Below are positions 1 to 12,627 of a DNA stretch of 64,000 bases, in pieces. A model generated the notes under the pieces. That model was given only the letters and a program-made list of their open reading frames with translations. It was not told the origin of the DNA and made no database searches. A program made the translations under genes and the position numbers. Source of the DNA: Phycomyces nitens (taxonomy: Eukaryota > Mucoromycota > Mucoromycetes > Mucorales > Phycomycetaceae); the NCBI GenBank assembly GCA_022702545.1, contig JAHRBC010000003.1, positions 2,914,001 through 2,978,000 on the forward strand. The letters run 5' to 3'. Positions within the stretch are counted from its first letter, which is position 1; each line of letters starts with the position of its first letter.

Positions 1-1649
1 TTTCTAGAAATATCCTGGGCATTCTTTAGGTCTTAATTATTCAGCAATTGATTTGTATGGATGAACATATGTCTGAAGAGTTTAAATATATTAACAATAG
101 TTGTAATTTAGGTTTTCTGGACACAGTACAGAGTTTGGTGCGCTCAACTTACGATTGTAGGTGTTCGCAGATAGTCAATCGTACATAGATATACTCATGA
201 TCTGCGGTTTAATTGTTTTAAGAGACTGAAAAGAGGCGTGTCATTTATATTTTGTTCCTATTGTTAGTACACTTACACTTTGATTAGATCACTAACAAAT
301 TCCACTCCCTCTTTGTAGTACTGTTGGCGCTAAAAATACATTTTACCTTTTCCAAGTTTGTAAGCAATTGACACATTGGGTACAGTCTGAAGCAAGAATA
401 TATATCTATATAAAAATATATAAAGAAAAAAAAATAGTGGCCTTGCGCAATGACCATGAGGAAATATAACAAAGCCACACCAATATCTATATATGACCAT
501 TTCAAATTTAATGGTAAAATGTACATAATCAAGATATAAATGAAGAGGCCCATTCAGGGTAAGAACGTGCCCTGAATACACTTATTCTAAAGACAAAATA
601 GTATGATATTCAAGCTATATACAACAAATACAAAATACAGATTCTCAATCTATTGTAACACATCACCTCATAGTTCCCCACTATAGAAATCCAGGTAACC
701 GGGTTGAGGGAACACTTGCAATGATTATCATAATCGAATTATGTAAATATTTTCAGAAACGCTAGAAAATAGAGCCAGTAATTAAAGATATCCCAAAGTG
801 CAAAAATAATGATGTGTGAGTATTGATATGAAAACCCAGAGAGACCTTTATAGCTTGATTTGCGTTGTAAGATATAGATTTAATAGAAATGTGAGCGGCT
901 AGTAAAATGCAACAGAAAACTAGGTATAATTATTAATACGAGCGCTGCTCGTTATTAATATGCTTAAGATTATGATTGTATATATTATTTTTAAATATAT
1001 ATCTAAAAAAAGTATAAAAATAAATATCTTAATATATTAAGAAATAAAAATAAACCTTTTTATTATTAATATTTTTGAATGATCTTTATGAGATTTCCAA
1101 CCAGTGTAAGATGATATTGTATATAAAAATATCTTATACCTCCTTAGAAATCTATAGATACTCTTTATACCCCAAAAAGGGAGCCTTGAGTATGACAGGC
1201 AAATGAAGAATTGTACATGCTTGTGGGAAAGGTGCATTGTATTTATTGAATTCTTAAATAAATAACCTGGTATCAACTGATTAAACAGATTCAAAGATAT
1301 TACTTTAATAAAAAAAAAGAAAAATCTGCTTCTTTTACCGCGGACACGGACACTGGCAAACCTATGTGACGACAGTATCCTGAAATGGTAGCCATGCAGC
1401 AATCGTAGTAGAGTCAGGGTAATACATTGAAGCAAGAAGGAGTACCAACTACCAGACGCCGACCTAACAGCAAAAATAAGTATATACTGAAAGCAATTAC
1501 ACACTGGAAAGCTTAATTTAGATAGCACGATTATATTGCCATGAATTGTGTTGCAATACTTCAAAATGCAACAATTACAGAATCACAGAATTACAGAATT
1601 ACATATATATTTATTTGCTTATTTGCTTATTTATTTGTTTGTTTATTAA
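1..1649. other. AT-rich stretch without a recognised gene
   Basis: No convincing coding exon is visible. The open frames here are short and low-complexity, and I could not chain them with splice sites. The stretch lies downstream of the stop codon of the minus-strand Phe-tRNA synthetase gene, so its right edge should hold that gene's 3' UTR and polyadenylation region. An imperfect palindrome sits at 931-960. A less AT-rich island at about 1330-1470 could be a decayed transposon, but I cannot name it. Confidence 0.5.
931..960. repeat. 30-bp imperfect palindrome
   Basis: The left arm TATTAATACGAGC is the reverse complement of the right arm GCTCGTTATTAATA apart from one bulged base, around a GCT centre. 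This could form a hairpin or mark the core of a palindromic mobile element. Function unknown. Confidence 0.6.
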
Positions 1650-3321
1650 TCAACGTAATTCAACCTTGAATTCATCCTGGACAACCTCGCGCACTCTTTC
1701 TTGAATAGCATTGATCTCTTCATTGGTCACATTCCTATTCAAACAAGACGTCAGAGACTGCTGATCAAGCCACCCATTTATTTACCTGTCCATAGACCGG
1801 TACAGAATACGATAACAAAGGCTTCGTCTATCGGTCTTTGGATGCGTGAATTCATCAATCTGAAATAAGGTTGGAGTTAGTAGATGTGATGGTATCATTC
1901 TATATTCCCTCACCAATTGCACGTTTTCCACGATATCGCCTGCTGCGCCACGTACAACTTCACAAAAGTTGTTCTCATGCCATTCTCCTTTAGGAACCCA
2001 GAAGGAAATATCCTTGATACAGGGAGGATACTTTGAGAATGGCTTGAATTTCTGGATTTTTCCCGGTGTAAATTGGTCGGTAAAGCGCTTATCCTCTGAC
2101 CAGAACAGGCGAATGTCCGGAATATCAAACAACACCATGGCCAATCTCTCAAGTCCCATACCAAATGCCCATCCAATCTTATTGTCTAGACCTGTTGTGT
2201 TCTCCGATAATTAATAAACCCTATTCCACCAGCCATCTGTTGCACCAATCCTTCATACCTGACTTATTCATCAACGGCTGCTGCACAACACCGCACCCAA
2301 GGACCTCGAGCCATGCTCCTTTGTAAAAGATCTCAACTTCCCAACTGGGGCTCGTGAAAGGAAAGTAGGCATCGATCCAGCGCACCTTTAGATCAGGCTC
2401 ATCAGCAAACAGGCTGTAAATCATGCTGTTGATCGAATGCTTGAGGTCTGCTGCAACCAATTGGACACTCTCGGGAGAATGGCAGCCCTGGATAGGGTTC
2501 GAAGGCTTAATGACAGTATCGTCCAAGAGGTCAATGTTATTTGTAGTCGTATCCTTGTTCATTCCAGCCTCAATTTGTGCTCTCATGGAGATAGGGTCAG
2601 TATTGTCAAAATAGGCAAATCCTTCGATTTGGTGGAAAATGGGATAGTGGGAAGCATCGATTTCATCTCTTCTGTAGACGTCACCACTGATCAAGAACTT
2701 TTTCTCGCCAGAGGACAAGCCCTGGAGCTGATGAGCAGAAGTATGGGCACGCAACAGAGTATCCTTGTCAAAGTAGTAATTGTCTGACTTTGTTCGACTG
2801 GGGTGGTCTTTGGGAATCAACAGGTCATCAAAGTTTTGTTGGGTGGTTACAATAGGGCTAAAGCTGTGAAAAGGCTTGTAGTTTTTGAAATGAGCCTCGA
2901 TCAACTGACGAATGATCGAGATTGGATTGGTAGGCTGCAAATGAAGCTTTCGATTCATCTTGGATAGCACATTGGGCGTCACATTGGTCCATTCGTCACG
3001 TATAAAGGTTCTTTCATTCACTTTGACCAACTTGTCAGTGATAGTATAGTCTGCAAAGATCAATTATTTTCACAATGGTTGACCACAAGATATATATATA
3101 TATATATTACAAGAATAATTAATATTTATTTGTATTCAATAGTGCCAACACTTTTAATAATAATAATAATAATAATAATAATTTTTGACTCTTTTATTTT
3201 CATGTGTTTCTTTACCTGAAGTAGTCGAGTATGAGCTGAGACGAACACTGCATCCACTGGATCTAAAGTAGCAGGACTTTGACTGTACAAGACGCACCCA
3301 ACCAACAGAATTTCGAAGCAT
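1650..3321 (-). CDS. MSF1: Mitochondrial phenylalanyl-tRNA synthetase
   Basis: This enzyme charges mitochondrial tRNA-Phe with phenylalanine in the matrix and works as a monomer. Five exons join cleanly: 3216-3321, 2259-3050, 1914-2191, 1786-1859 and 1650-1734, giving 444 aa, close to human FARS2 (about 451). The first exon encodes a short Ser/Arg-rich presequence starting MLRNSVGW, as expected for mitochondrial import. The class II catalytic core follows: the [10 protein letters not shown] and [10 protein letters not shown] segments, the [10 protein letters not shown] motif and the [13 protein letters not shown] motif 3. The last exons match the C-terminal anticodon-binding region (HPKT...CYRI.YRSMDR). 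The family call rests on these motifs. The start is the only ATG placed ahead of the presequence and in phase with exon 2. Confidence 0.93.
3156..3182. repeat. (AAT)9 microsatellite
   Basis: A run of AAT repeats sits in intron 1 of the Phe-tRNA synthetase gene. Similar AAT tracts recur at 22519, 33517 and 33637. Confidence 0.9.
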
Positions 3322-3897
3322 ATTGGCTTGAAACTCTTTATATGTAGATTATATTCCAAAAATTGAAAGAAAAAGGGGGGTTGCCAGGGGGGGATTAAGG
3401 TTGGGTTGGAAGAGGTGATGGAGGAATTTGAAAAAAAAATGTTTACTGTCAAAAATAATAACAGTAATACCAAGTATTTTGAATACTGAATATCTAGCCA
3501 ACTTTTTCTTTCTTTCTTTCTTTCTTTAAAAAAAATACATTTATTTTTCTGCCAAACAAGCTGCCTTTGCCCATACTTTATATCTCTGTATCGCACACTA
3601 GACACCAGGATAAATATTTATACATTTTGTATAAGCAATTGGTATTTAGAATACCGACTCAATATAATTTTGTATCCAGTCTCAAGATATAAATGCCAAT
3701 AATTTATTTTTTCAAGGTACGACAAGTATTCATTATTTTCTTTGGATTTGCCAATATATAATTTATCCATGATTTATATTATAAGAATGCTAAATGGCAA
3801 GGATACGAGTATTATTTTTATTAATATATATGTATATATATATATATATATATTTGAGGATTTCTATCGGTATGGTTTGGTATTTGATTGCCTTTAC
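3322..3897. promoter_or_regulatory. Intergenic: MSF1 promoter side and nucleotidyltransferase 3' end
   Basis: This 576-bp spacer separates two minus-strand genes. The left part should be the promoter of the Phe-tRNA synthetase gene and the right part the 3' end of the nucleotidyltransferase gene. It holds a CTTT-repeat tract near 3505-3527 and a TA-dinucleotide run near 3830-3850. No specific element is proven. Confidence 0.4.
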
Positions 3898-5974
3898 TTA
3901 GTCACTGTCACAGAATAATTCAAATAATTCAGTGAGATCAAAATACCCATCATCATTCGTTGAGTGAATGGTTGTAGGTAACAAGACATACGGATTAATG
4001 TCTTCAATCTCAATCCTATAGTCTAGGAAACCTCCATCTTCCGAGACCCTCCAGCGTTTGATGGATTCTACCTTGCCATAATTGGACAAGCCAGACACAA
4101 TGGTATCCACCAGCATATTTTTTTTATAGTCAATAGGGATACCAGACAGCAAAACCACCTTTTCGACTGGTAGATTGTCATCCTGTAGACGATCCAATAC
4201 CAGGAATTTTGCCATCTTGCTTGAGCCAGCCTTGACAAGATCATCATAAGTCATGCTACATGCCGAATCAAAAGAAAATCTCTTGGTAGCCAGGGTATGT
4301 GCAGAAATAACAAAGAGTCTTCTTATGTAGTCAAGTCCCCTTCTGTTGCAAGATGTTCTAATAAACAAACACCAATAAGTTGACTCCCTAGTGTGATCTG
4401 TATCTTTCAACTTACCCTACATTACGGCTAGTGATAAATGGATCCTCAATAGCAATCGGTTGACCCTTCCATATATCAGGCTTGAACATCAATCTATTCA
4501 AGCGTACAGAAATGGCCCGGCTAAAGTCGTGCTTGGCTCCATAGTAAAAGAAAAAGTCGATTAACAGCTGGTCGATACTGGCCTCATTTCTTGTTGCCCA
4601 GACTAGTCCATTCTTTGTGTTTCTAATTTCCTTGGATCCATTCTGTTTAAAGCTTGTGGTTCTGAAGCAATCGTGGAAATGAATATTGGCATGAATATAC
4701 GAGTTCTTGTGCTCTGTTTCTACGACTGTGTTTTGATGAGAATGGCATTTCCTCGAAAAGCATTTTCTGTCAGAAAATCCCTTTGGATTCTGTAGATTGG
4801 GAATCACAGGTGGATCGCATGTCATCAAGTACCACAGGCCCATCAGTGTATAAGAATAACTACTCAGTGAACCCGCAGAGGCTAATAGAAATAAGAACAA
4901 GAAAAAGAGCGCTTTTTTCTTTATGTAGAAAGGGTATTTACCATCATTGATATCTCTATGCTTTACAAAATTCTTGATTGCATATATAAAAGGCTTGACT
5001 CGTTGATCAATTTCAGAGTAAGCTTTTAAAAGACGTGTGTTGTTGGTTCCCATGAGGTTATTGACGCTAATATCACAATGTATCCCATACGGCAAGACAT
5101 CGAATTTGCAAATAGGCACATTTGCATTGGGAACTGCCATCACATTCACCATCCCACAGTTCCTCAATACATGTGCCAGTCGATGCATATTCATAATCGA
5201 ATTCTTCTTCTTGGCCTCCTTTCTCTTGTTCACTGTAGGACTATCGTACTCTGGGGCAATGATGGCAAGATCCATATCCGAATCGTGAAATCCAAATCCA
5301 TTGGCAGCCGAACTTCGATAGATGTAATGCTACTTTCTGAGACTCTTGTTTTCCATATCTGCCCATCGATCACCACCACAACTTACCCATACACCTTAAC
5401 CTTGTAGTTCTGATTCCACACGTCAGAGAGCACATTTTCAATCTGTTGCACAATGTTCTCACGTCTAGTGATATCTTTGGGTTCAGGTAGCAATGACTAG
5501 AGTACAACGGATTAAATAAACATCAGTTACTTTAATATTATTCTTTATTCCCAACAATACCTTGTAGATACGATCCAGCTCTTGGTTTAGCTGGTGTGTT
5601 GCTTTGTGCGGAATAAAGACAAGCAGCCGGGTCCTTGCCTTTATGCTTACTTCAAGTGGAGGAAATTCAAGGTCATCGTAACGACTATCGTTTTTGTAAT
5701 CTTTAAATCTCATAATCTCTAGTCGACTTGACAATGGGTTTCGGTAGTCGTTTCTGGATTCAATATACTCTTCAAGGACATCGTAGACTTCCAAAACCTC
5801 ATCAATTTTGTAGCTGCATTGATAGTCTTCGTACAAGGCTGCTTCGACCGCGTTATAAAACGCCACTTGTGCGTAGAGCTTCCTGTTTTTAAAGGGCTGG
5901 GTCGCCAATGACATTTCACAACATAGATTCCTAATGTCTGAAATCAATGGCGTGTTATCATTTACATAAATCAT
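3898..5974 (-). CDS. Cid1/TUT-type non-canonical poly(A)/poly(U) polymerase
   Basis: Predicted RNA-tailing nucleotidyltransferase of the DNA polymerase beta superfamily. Five exons (5561-5974, 5387-5496, 4942-5312, 4416-4881, 3898-4357) join in phase to 606 aa. About 170 N-terminal residues are unrecognised. The catalytic domain starts with the YGSAANGFGF glycine-serine motif at about residue 174 and the metal-binding DMD pair (D187, D189); the PYGIHCDISVNN segment holds the third Asp. The PAP-associated part reads DASAGSLSSYSYTLM then PPVIPNLQ, and later LLIDFFFYYG and IEDPF..SRNVG. These are hallmarks of Cid1, TUT and Trf4-like enzymes. I cannot tell uridylyl- from adenylyl-transferase. A Cys/His-rich insertion lies between the PNLQ and LLIDFFFYYG segments. 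Confidence 0.85.
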
Positions 5975-6803
5975 AACAATTATTCAACAAGAGAAAGATA
6001 GATAAAATGGCGTACCTGAGTTGTAAATAAATATATATATATACCCTTATTCACTTGGCTTGGTTTCCCTTTGCTTTTTTTTCATAAATTGCTAGGTTTC
6101 GTATTTGAATACAGATTCTCCATGAGAATAAAACTGTTTCCTTCAAGACAATAAAACCCGAAAAAAGAAAGATGTTTGGCACAAACCAAAGCTTGTAATA
6201 AGATTTATCTCGCAACTTTGCACTTTTTTTAAAAGAAATAAAGACGTTTAAATTTTAATAATTTCTTGGATCTAATTGCCCTATTCTACATGTAAATCTG
6301 TTTAATTTTTCTAAACTATCTAGCATGATATTTCTTCCGATTACGACCATATAATTTTGGAATCCTAGTTTAAAAAAAATCCCACTGTTTTTGTAGAAAA
6401 TTGAAAGAAAAACATGATTTATTTGATATAGGTTACCTTTATAAAAATATCATATAAGTCACCATTAGTTTTTATAGTTTTAGAATATCTTGTTTATGCA
6501 TTCATTTAAAATGGTGCAAAAGCACTTTATGATAATATTTTTTTACTGATTGCCAGAATTAGTAAAATGAATAATAGAGTGTACATATAATAATATTTAA
6601 AAGCGCATTAAGCTCTAGTCTGATCATCAAATTAGTTTAAAAATCAATCAAATATAATCAAGCCTTTTAAAGAATGCTCAATATCGAATATAGGCCAGAG
6701 AAATTTAAATGGCCAAAAACTTGGATATTTGGGCCCAAGATTATGGATTGATAATAGGCAAAGTTGGTGTGTTTTTTTATTTTGGTATGAGATATATTTA
6801 TAT
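5975..6803. promoter_or_regulatory. Intergenic between nucleotidyltransferase start and dioxygenase 3' end
   Basis: 829 bp of AT-rich sequence. The left end should be the promoter of the minus-strand nucleotidyltransferase gene. The right end should hold the 3' UTR of the dioxygenase gene. I see no further gene; the open frame over 6644-6859 is low-complexity and overlaps the true last exon of the dioxygenase in another frame. Confidence 0.4.
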
Positions 6804-8257
6804 TTAAGCCTTGGACTGGGCGCTGAGAACCTCGCTTCTGGACTTGCTGTTTTCATCAAAGTATGGTCTTTCGGCCTTTATAAAGAATGGTAAGAGCCAG
6901 TGTTTAATTGAAAGTAACTAATGGATCTTACCTGAGTAGTAACTCTCCATCCATGGCGTCTTCCAGTACCAAAGTAATCAAAGATGGCGCAATGGGAAGT
7001 AACGCGGTTGTCCCAGACGGCCACAGTATCTTCTTCCCACTTGAAACGAACCTGGAAGTCATAACCACCGGCCAGATGGTCATAGAGGAAGTTCAAGATT
7101 GTATCAGACTCACGCTTGCTCAAGCCAACAATGCGTCTGGTGAAGCCGGGCTGAATAAAGAGGGCCTTGAGGCCAGTGACAGGATGAGTGCGGATAATGG
7201 GGTGTGTGTATTCAACTTCTTGACGGCGCTGGGTAATTCCTGCCTTGATGGCACCATCAGCCTGCTCTTTACCGGAATGAACAGCCTCAAGTCCTTCGAG
7301 GAATTTCTGGAGCGCAGGAGAGAGTTTATCATATGCAGCGTAGCTTGAAGACCACAAAGTATCACCACCACTGGGTGGGAGTGTGTCGATCTTTAAAAAT
7401 GTAAATCCTGGGGGCTGGAGCTCATAGCTGACATCAGTATGCCATCCTATCAAAAAATACACCTTAGCAAGACACTTTTAGAGATCAATGGAAAAGGCTT
7501 ACCTTCTGAAGCTCTTTCAAGTCGACGAGCATACGAGTCCTTTGTATCACTAAATACCATGTTATTACTCCATACTTTATCTTGCTATTAGCATCTACTT
7601 ACAGAACAACACTGTGGACTGGGAGAATAAAAGGATGATTAGGAGGATGTCCGCTAACATTGTGGACGTGACTAGATAATAAAAGGAGTCGGTTTAGTTT
7701 AATGAATGCACTCCTTGAGCAAAAGGCAGTTTAACTTACAGAGGACCTAATCCAAAAAATATATATTAATAAAGTGTCAAGGGATATTGCATGAAGACTG
7801 AGCTTTATCAAAACTTACCAAAATGTTTGCCAAGCTCTTCACCTTGGACGATGTTGATATCCTGCTTCTTAAAGAATACAACACCGCGTTCAGCAATCAA
7901 CAAAGCCAAGTCATCCTTTTGCTGGTTGGTCAACTGGGAGAGTTGTACACCGTGGATTTCAGTTCCAATATTAGGGGTCAGGTCAAAGACCTTTTCAGCC
8001 TTTTCAAAAAGAGAAGCCTTCTTCGGGTCTCCACGATGGCCAGCATCGACATGCTTGAATGGTACAAGTTCAGGATACTATATTTAAATATTATAAAGGT
8101 TAATCAGATGAATAATAAATGGTTTGGTATTCTATAAAAAAAAAAGTCTCGACATTACAGTAGTAGTAGGGAAGACCAAATAGGGCTTTTCTTGAGCAGC
8201 AAGCTTCTTCAGATCGGGAGCTTCTGTAACTTGGGGTTTAATGGTAGTGTTTGTCAT
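6804..8257 (-). CDS. TauD/JLP1-type 2-oxoglutarate-dependent dioxygenase
   Basis: Fe(II)/2-oxoglutarate dioxygenase of the taurine/sulfonate dioxygenase family. In yeast the related Jlp1 releases sulfite from sulfonates for sulfur supply. Seven exons give 355 aa: 8159-8257, 7819-8077, 7740-7746, 7603-7671, 7503-7549, 6932-7446 and 6804-6875. Iron ligands are the WHTD motif (H163, D165) and the distal H312; R328 in the GWRVT stretch is the expected 2-oxoglutarate clamp. The GPLHVHNVSGHPPNHP segment is typical of the family and is only in frame if the 7-nt exon 3 is included. The C-terminus is a short Ser/Lys-rich tail. Substrate is inferred from the family; a sulfate-ester or other sulfonate is equally possible. 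Confidence 0.9.
7740..7746 (-). other. 7-nt microexon of the dioxygenase gene
   Basis: The exon reads GTCCTCT on the coding strand. It is preceded by GGATTAG (acceptor) and followed by GTAAGT (donor). It supplies Gly-Pro-Leu between the FG of exon 2 and HVHNVSG of exon 4; without it the frame is lost. Confidence 0.85.
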
Positions 8258-8425
8258 TTTTTAAAGTAGGTTATTCTGAAGAGATGTTGCTGATATCATA
8301 AAAAAACTCTGGTCAAGTCGATGCTTATATACTATTTTCTCTCTCATTAAGTTTTCACTATTTTCTTATCGGGACAGAAACTTCATAATTGCATTGTATG
8401 GCGCAATTGCTTTGAGGTAGTACAC

Positions 8426-8914
8426 TCAATACCAAGAACCTGGAAAAGAAATAGGATTAGTATCTTTTGGGTTGAATTGCGTCAAACTCTTTGCTATACT
8501 CGCAATATATCCGGGAAAATACAAATCCTTTTTCAAACTGTTGTAATCTATGAGGAAATATTTTCTATACAAAAGTTTACCCGATAAGCTCTGTCTAGAG
8601 CTACTTGGATAAACACTTTTTGTGTGAGAAAAACTAATGTTTGATACTGAGGCCACGCATCCAACCAATTTAGAAATATTTTTGATAGCTACTTAAATAT
8701 CAATAGAGTCATCCATGACATCTATGGTCTCATCGCAATTAATAATCATACATGGTGTATGTGTATCAATACATCTCCAAAAGCAATCCAAGTATAGCAA
8801 AACATTTGAGCATACATTGCAATCAAATACAATTGGCATAAAACCTTTGATGCCTTGTAAAAAACATTTTGAATATACATATATATAAAGTGAAAAGTAG
8901 ATCTTGCCAACCAA
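8426..8914 (-). pseudogene. Possible decayed coding segment, one in-frame stop
   Basis: On the minus strand one frame runs for roughly 150 codons and is interrupted only by a TAA at 8693-8695. The first part is Cys-rich (FDCNVCSNVLLYLDCFWRC), and the part after the stop is a Ser/Tyr/Lys-rich segment ending FPGSWY. A plausible acceptor (TTTACAAG) precedes the first part. The two halves share a frame across the stop, which is why I read them as one relic. I do not recognise the family. It may also be chance. Confidence 0.25.
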
Positions 8915-11900
8915 TATTAGCTTCTAGTATACGAGCCTCTAATAGTATCAAAGATCCCTGGCCTTTTATTGTTGGCCAGTATTCGAATTAATCGCTACTA
9001 CATGTTGTTGCTATTGGCTTTTATATGAATGCATACAGTGTTGAATTTACCAAAAGAACTCGAGTAGACCTTGGTTATTAAAACTGTTTATCAAAGCGAA
9101 TATAAAGATATCAAATTGTATGATTTATCTGTATAAAGCAAAATAATGTATTTGGAAGTTTGGTTTTATTGATATTTATATTCTACACTTCTTGTAAGAA
9201 TGTCAAGTTGTAACATTTACTCGGATATAAACATCCTTTGACGCATGTAGATGGAATATATTCCAATTGAATTTTCTATGGTCATTAACCAGGCTTAAAA
9301 CAGTTTTATCCATAGATGGAGATTGCAAAGAGAATAAATGCATTTCCTTTATTCAACAAAATAAAAGTATTGGTGTTCTTGGGACATATCCCACAATTTC
9401 ATATATAATGATTATGTACATGGACTTGACAGAACTTGATTCAATTAATGTTCCAGTAGCCGTGATTTCTTTGGACCCAAAACAGAAAAAAAAAACAAAC
9501 TTTTCTCACCAGATACAGAATGTCTTTTTTTAGAATTAGGAAAAGGCAAGAGATAGATGGGCTGTGCAAGAGAACTCACTTGGTCCTATGAGTTCTTTAT
9601 TTATCAAAAGTAAAGTACGAGTACAATAAGTTTGCAGAGTTAACTTGATTAATGCCTCGAGCATTTTTTGGGTTTGTTTCATGTATTCTAGTCTGTACTA
9701 GATATTGGCTTGTAATCTTTTTATAAACATTATCATAATATATCTGCACGTCTTTTTGAGTTTAATGTATACACATTCTGATTATTTTTATTGAGAATTG
9801 TGTGTTGGATGTATAATATGGTTTCTGTCTGGGTGACTCATTCCAGCTAATCCAAACTTGGTGAGTGTGATGTGAAGCTGTAGTTTTTGGTCGAATTGAT
9901 TGTCCCAAGGGAATTAGTATTTATGGACCCTGTTAACTATGGAGTACAAAGCCATTTCAGACAGAGCAGATTTTTGAAATCAAACCAGTTTTATATTACT
10001 GAGGCTTACAGTAGCCGATTATCTATCGGCCTCGATAGAATCAATCACAAGCAGTTACTCTTTATGAGTATATTTAGAGTACAAAATTAGATTTTTGTAT
10101 TAACGATCAACCAAAGAAGCCTTGGGATTGTGATGGGGTTAATATTGGTTATTGTAATATATAATCTTGTAGATATCAAACAAGTGTTGAAATGATGAAT
10201 AACTCTGCGTATTTACAGTCTTTCTGGAAAATAAAGGGCCATGAAGTGGACATCAATACCGCACTGGCTCAAGAGCAAATGTTGCGTTTTTAGGGTGTTC
10301 TGTTGTACAATAGGTGGCGCCATTCTTGAATATAAAGCGCAATAACATTAATCAATTCGGATATTCTTTTACTACAATAATACAAAAAGCTGTTATAAAG
10401 ATCATTAAACTTTTGTGGAAGAGGTAGAAAAAAAATGAATCGTAGTTGATGAGTCTCTGACAAATAATAGTGTATGGACTATATTTTCAGTAAGAACAAG
10501 TATTGTTCTGAAACAGTGAGCCCTTGTACACAATATTTGTCTAAACCGCATTCAGAAGAAAACAACTGGATATAAGTTATGCAGAAATAAGGTAGATAAT
10601 ATGGTAAAGGAAGTGTATAGAATGAAATAACTATCAATAAAGTATACTTTTACGCTATATATGGATTAAGATAAAGTGAGATTCTTCAAGTTATTATTCG
10701 CAAAACAGCTTGAGATTCACATTTATATGCCCCCAAATACAAGAGAAACCTTGATAGCATCTTTGAGAAACTAAAAGAAAAAAGAGACTAGTTTATCATA
10801 TATCCTCAACGAGGAGCATAGAAAGCGTATTATCTATTACATTTATTTTAATCAATCATCTGCATTGGAACAGATAATAAAAACAACTGAGCCAAGTATT
10901 TACAGAACTCAGAATATCCCAAAGTGCAACGTGTTATATTTGGTCTGATCTAAATATTTGTTAGTGATATGCAAAGCCAGGCAGGAAGATCTGTCAAAAC
11001 GATCGATATAAATTTTTATCCAACATAAAATTCGATCTGAAACAAAAGAAATATATCTAGTCGATTTTCATCGACATGGAGTACCTAGATTACTATTAGT
11101 ATGTCCATTAGAATGGTTAATATCCAAAGCAGTTGAGTATATCTCTATAGCAATATATAGTCATGGAATTATTGAATTGTTCAATTAAGAAGATTCGATC
11201 CGACTTGACTTTATCTCTCTTCAAACATAATACAGTCTTGAATTGCTCATTATTCCCTTTTATCCAAATGCTATATATTGCTCGGTATATGGCTCTGCAA
11301 GAAATATCTCAACTTATTTGTCAAAAAAAAAAGATTGGTTTCTGTCTGTAGACAATAACAACAAACAAACAAAAGTCAACAAGCACCTTTTGATTAGTAA
11401 ATAGGAAAGAGTTTACATGGACTTTAAGATAAAATGTATTTTTTATGAATATGAATTTCATATTAACATGAATCCTGGCATGGCCTGGTTAAATAAGGGT
11501 ATATCTGTAGCGGTCAAAGTGTTCGAAACATGAACACAGATGACTTCCGCCTTTAATGCGATTTCTGCTGCAGGCATTGATCCAATGCAGTCTAAAGGTT
11601 CCGCAACTCACAGCTAATAAAAAAGGAAGAGACAATATAACAGGACATTATGTTAGGCTTATAAAGGCTACAATAATTGAAGCTTACTAATATCTAAATG
11701 TAAAGAGCTGTCTCTTGCCATGAATATTGCTTCTATCCAGACTCTTAATTATATAGCCCGCGATGCCATGCCATGCCATGCCAAAATGCTATAGCGGTGC
11801 TTGCTTGGCTTGATATTCTTTCTGATCTCGATCCAATTGGATAATTCTAGCCAGTTGTTAAAAGTGAAACGTAGCAGATTTCTGGATAAGAATATGTTGA

Positions 11901-12627
11901 TAAAGAAAACGAGCAAGGCTTCTAATAGCTTATAGTCGTGTAACTGTAATAAATTGCATTGGATATACCATATTTTATGGTGGTATCTTTGAACCAACAA
12001 AATTGATTCAAATTATTCTTGCCTGATAATGTAGCCTCTAAACTATATCATTATGATATTTTTTATGGATAGATCCAGACAATTGGCAAGCAATTATCTA
12101 AAGTTGTTTGTGCAGAGTAATTGGAAAGTATACAATGCCAATGACTTTTCCAAAGAGACATCTAAACAATTACTACTCTCACTCTGGATTCCCTACTTTA
12201 GGACCTTGTGGGCTTTGATGGACTGATTATAACGATGAATTTCGACATCAAACCGGTCCCTGGGTCCATAGACTTGAAAGCGGCAAAAGAATCATTTCAA
12301 AATCACCTAGGCAAAACTGGTGGTATTTGTTGGTCACTTAATACCCCAGATAATTAATTGTTATAGTAAAACAAAATTCTAAGCATGTTATTTGTACCAT
12401 AGCTTTGTGAATTCAAAATATATATCATGATAAAGTGTGTGTGTATGTGTTTTTTTTAATAAAAAAAAAACTAGCACAGTACTCACGCTCGACAGTAATG
12501 GAGCTTTTGAGTCAATGATTTTCTTTGGTGTTGTATAGAATTGGGCTCTATAATTTTCAGCATCCTTCAGCAGTACAAGGGTTAATTAAAAAGTTTTTTT
12601 GCAATTTTTTTTTTAATTATTTTGTCA

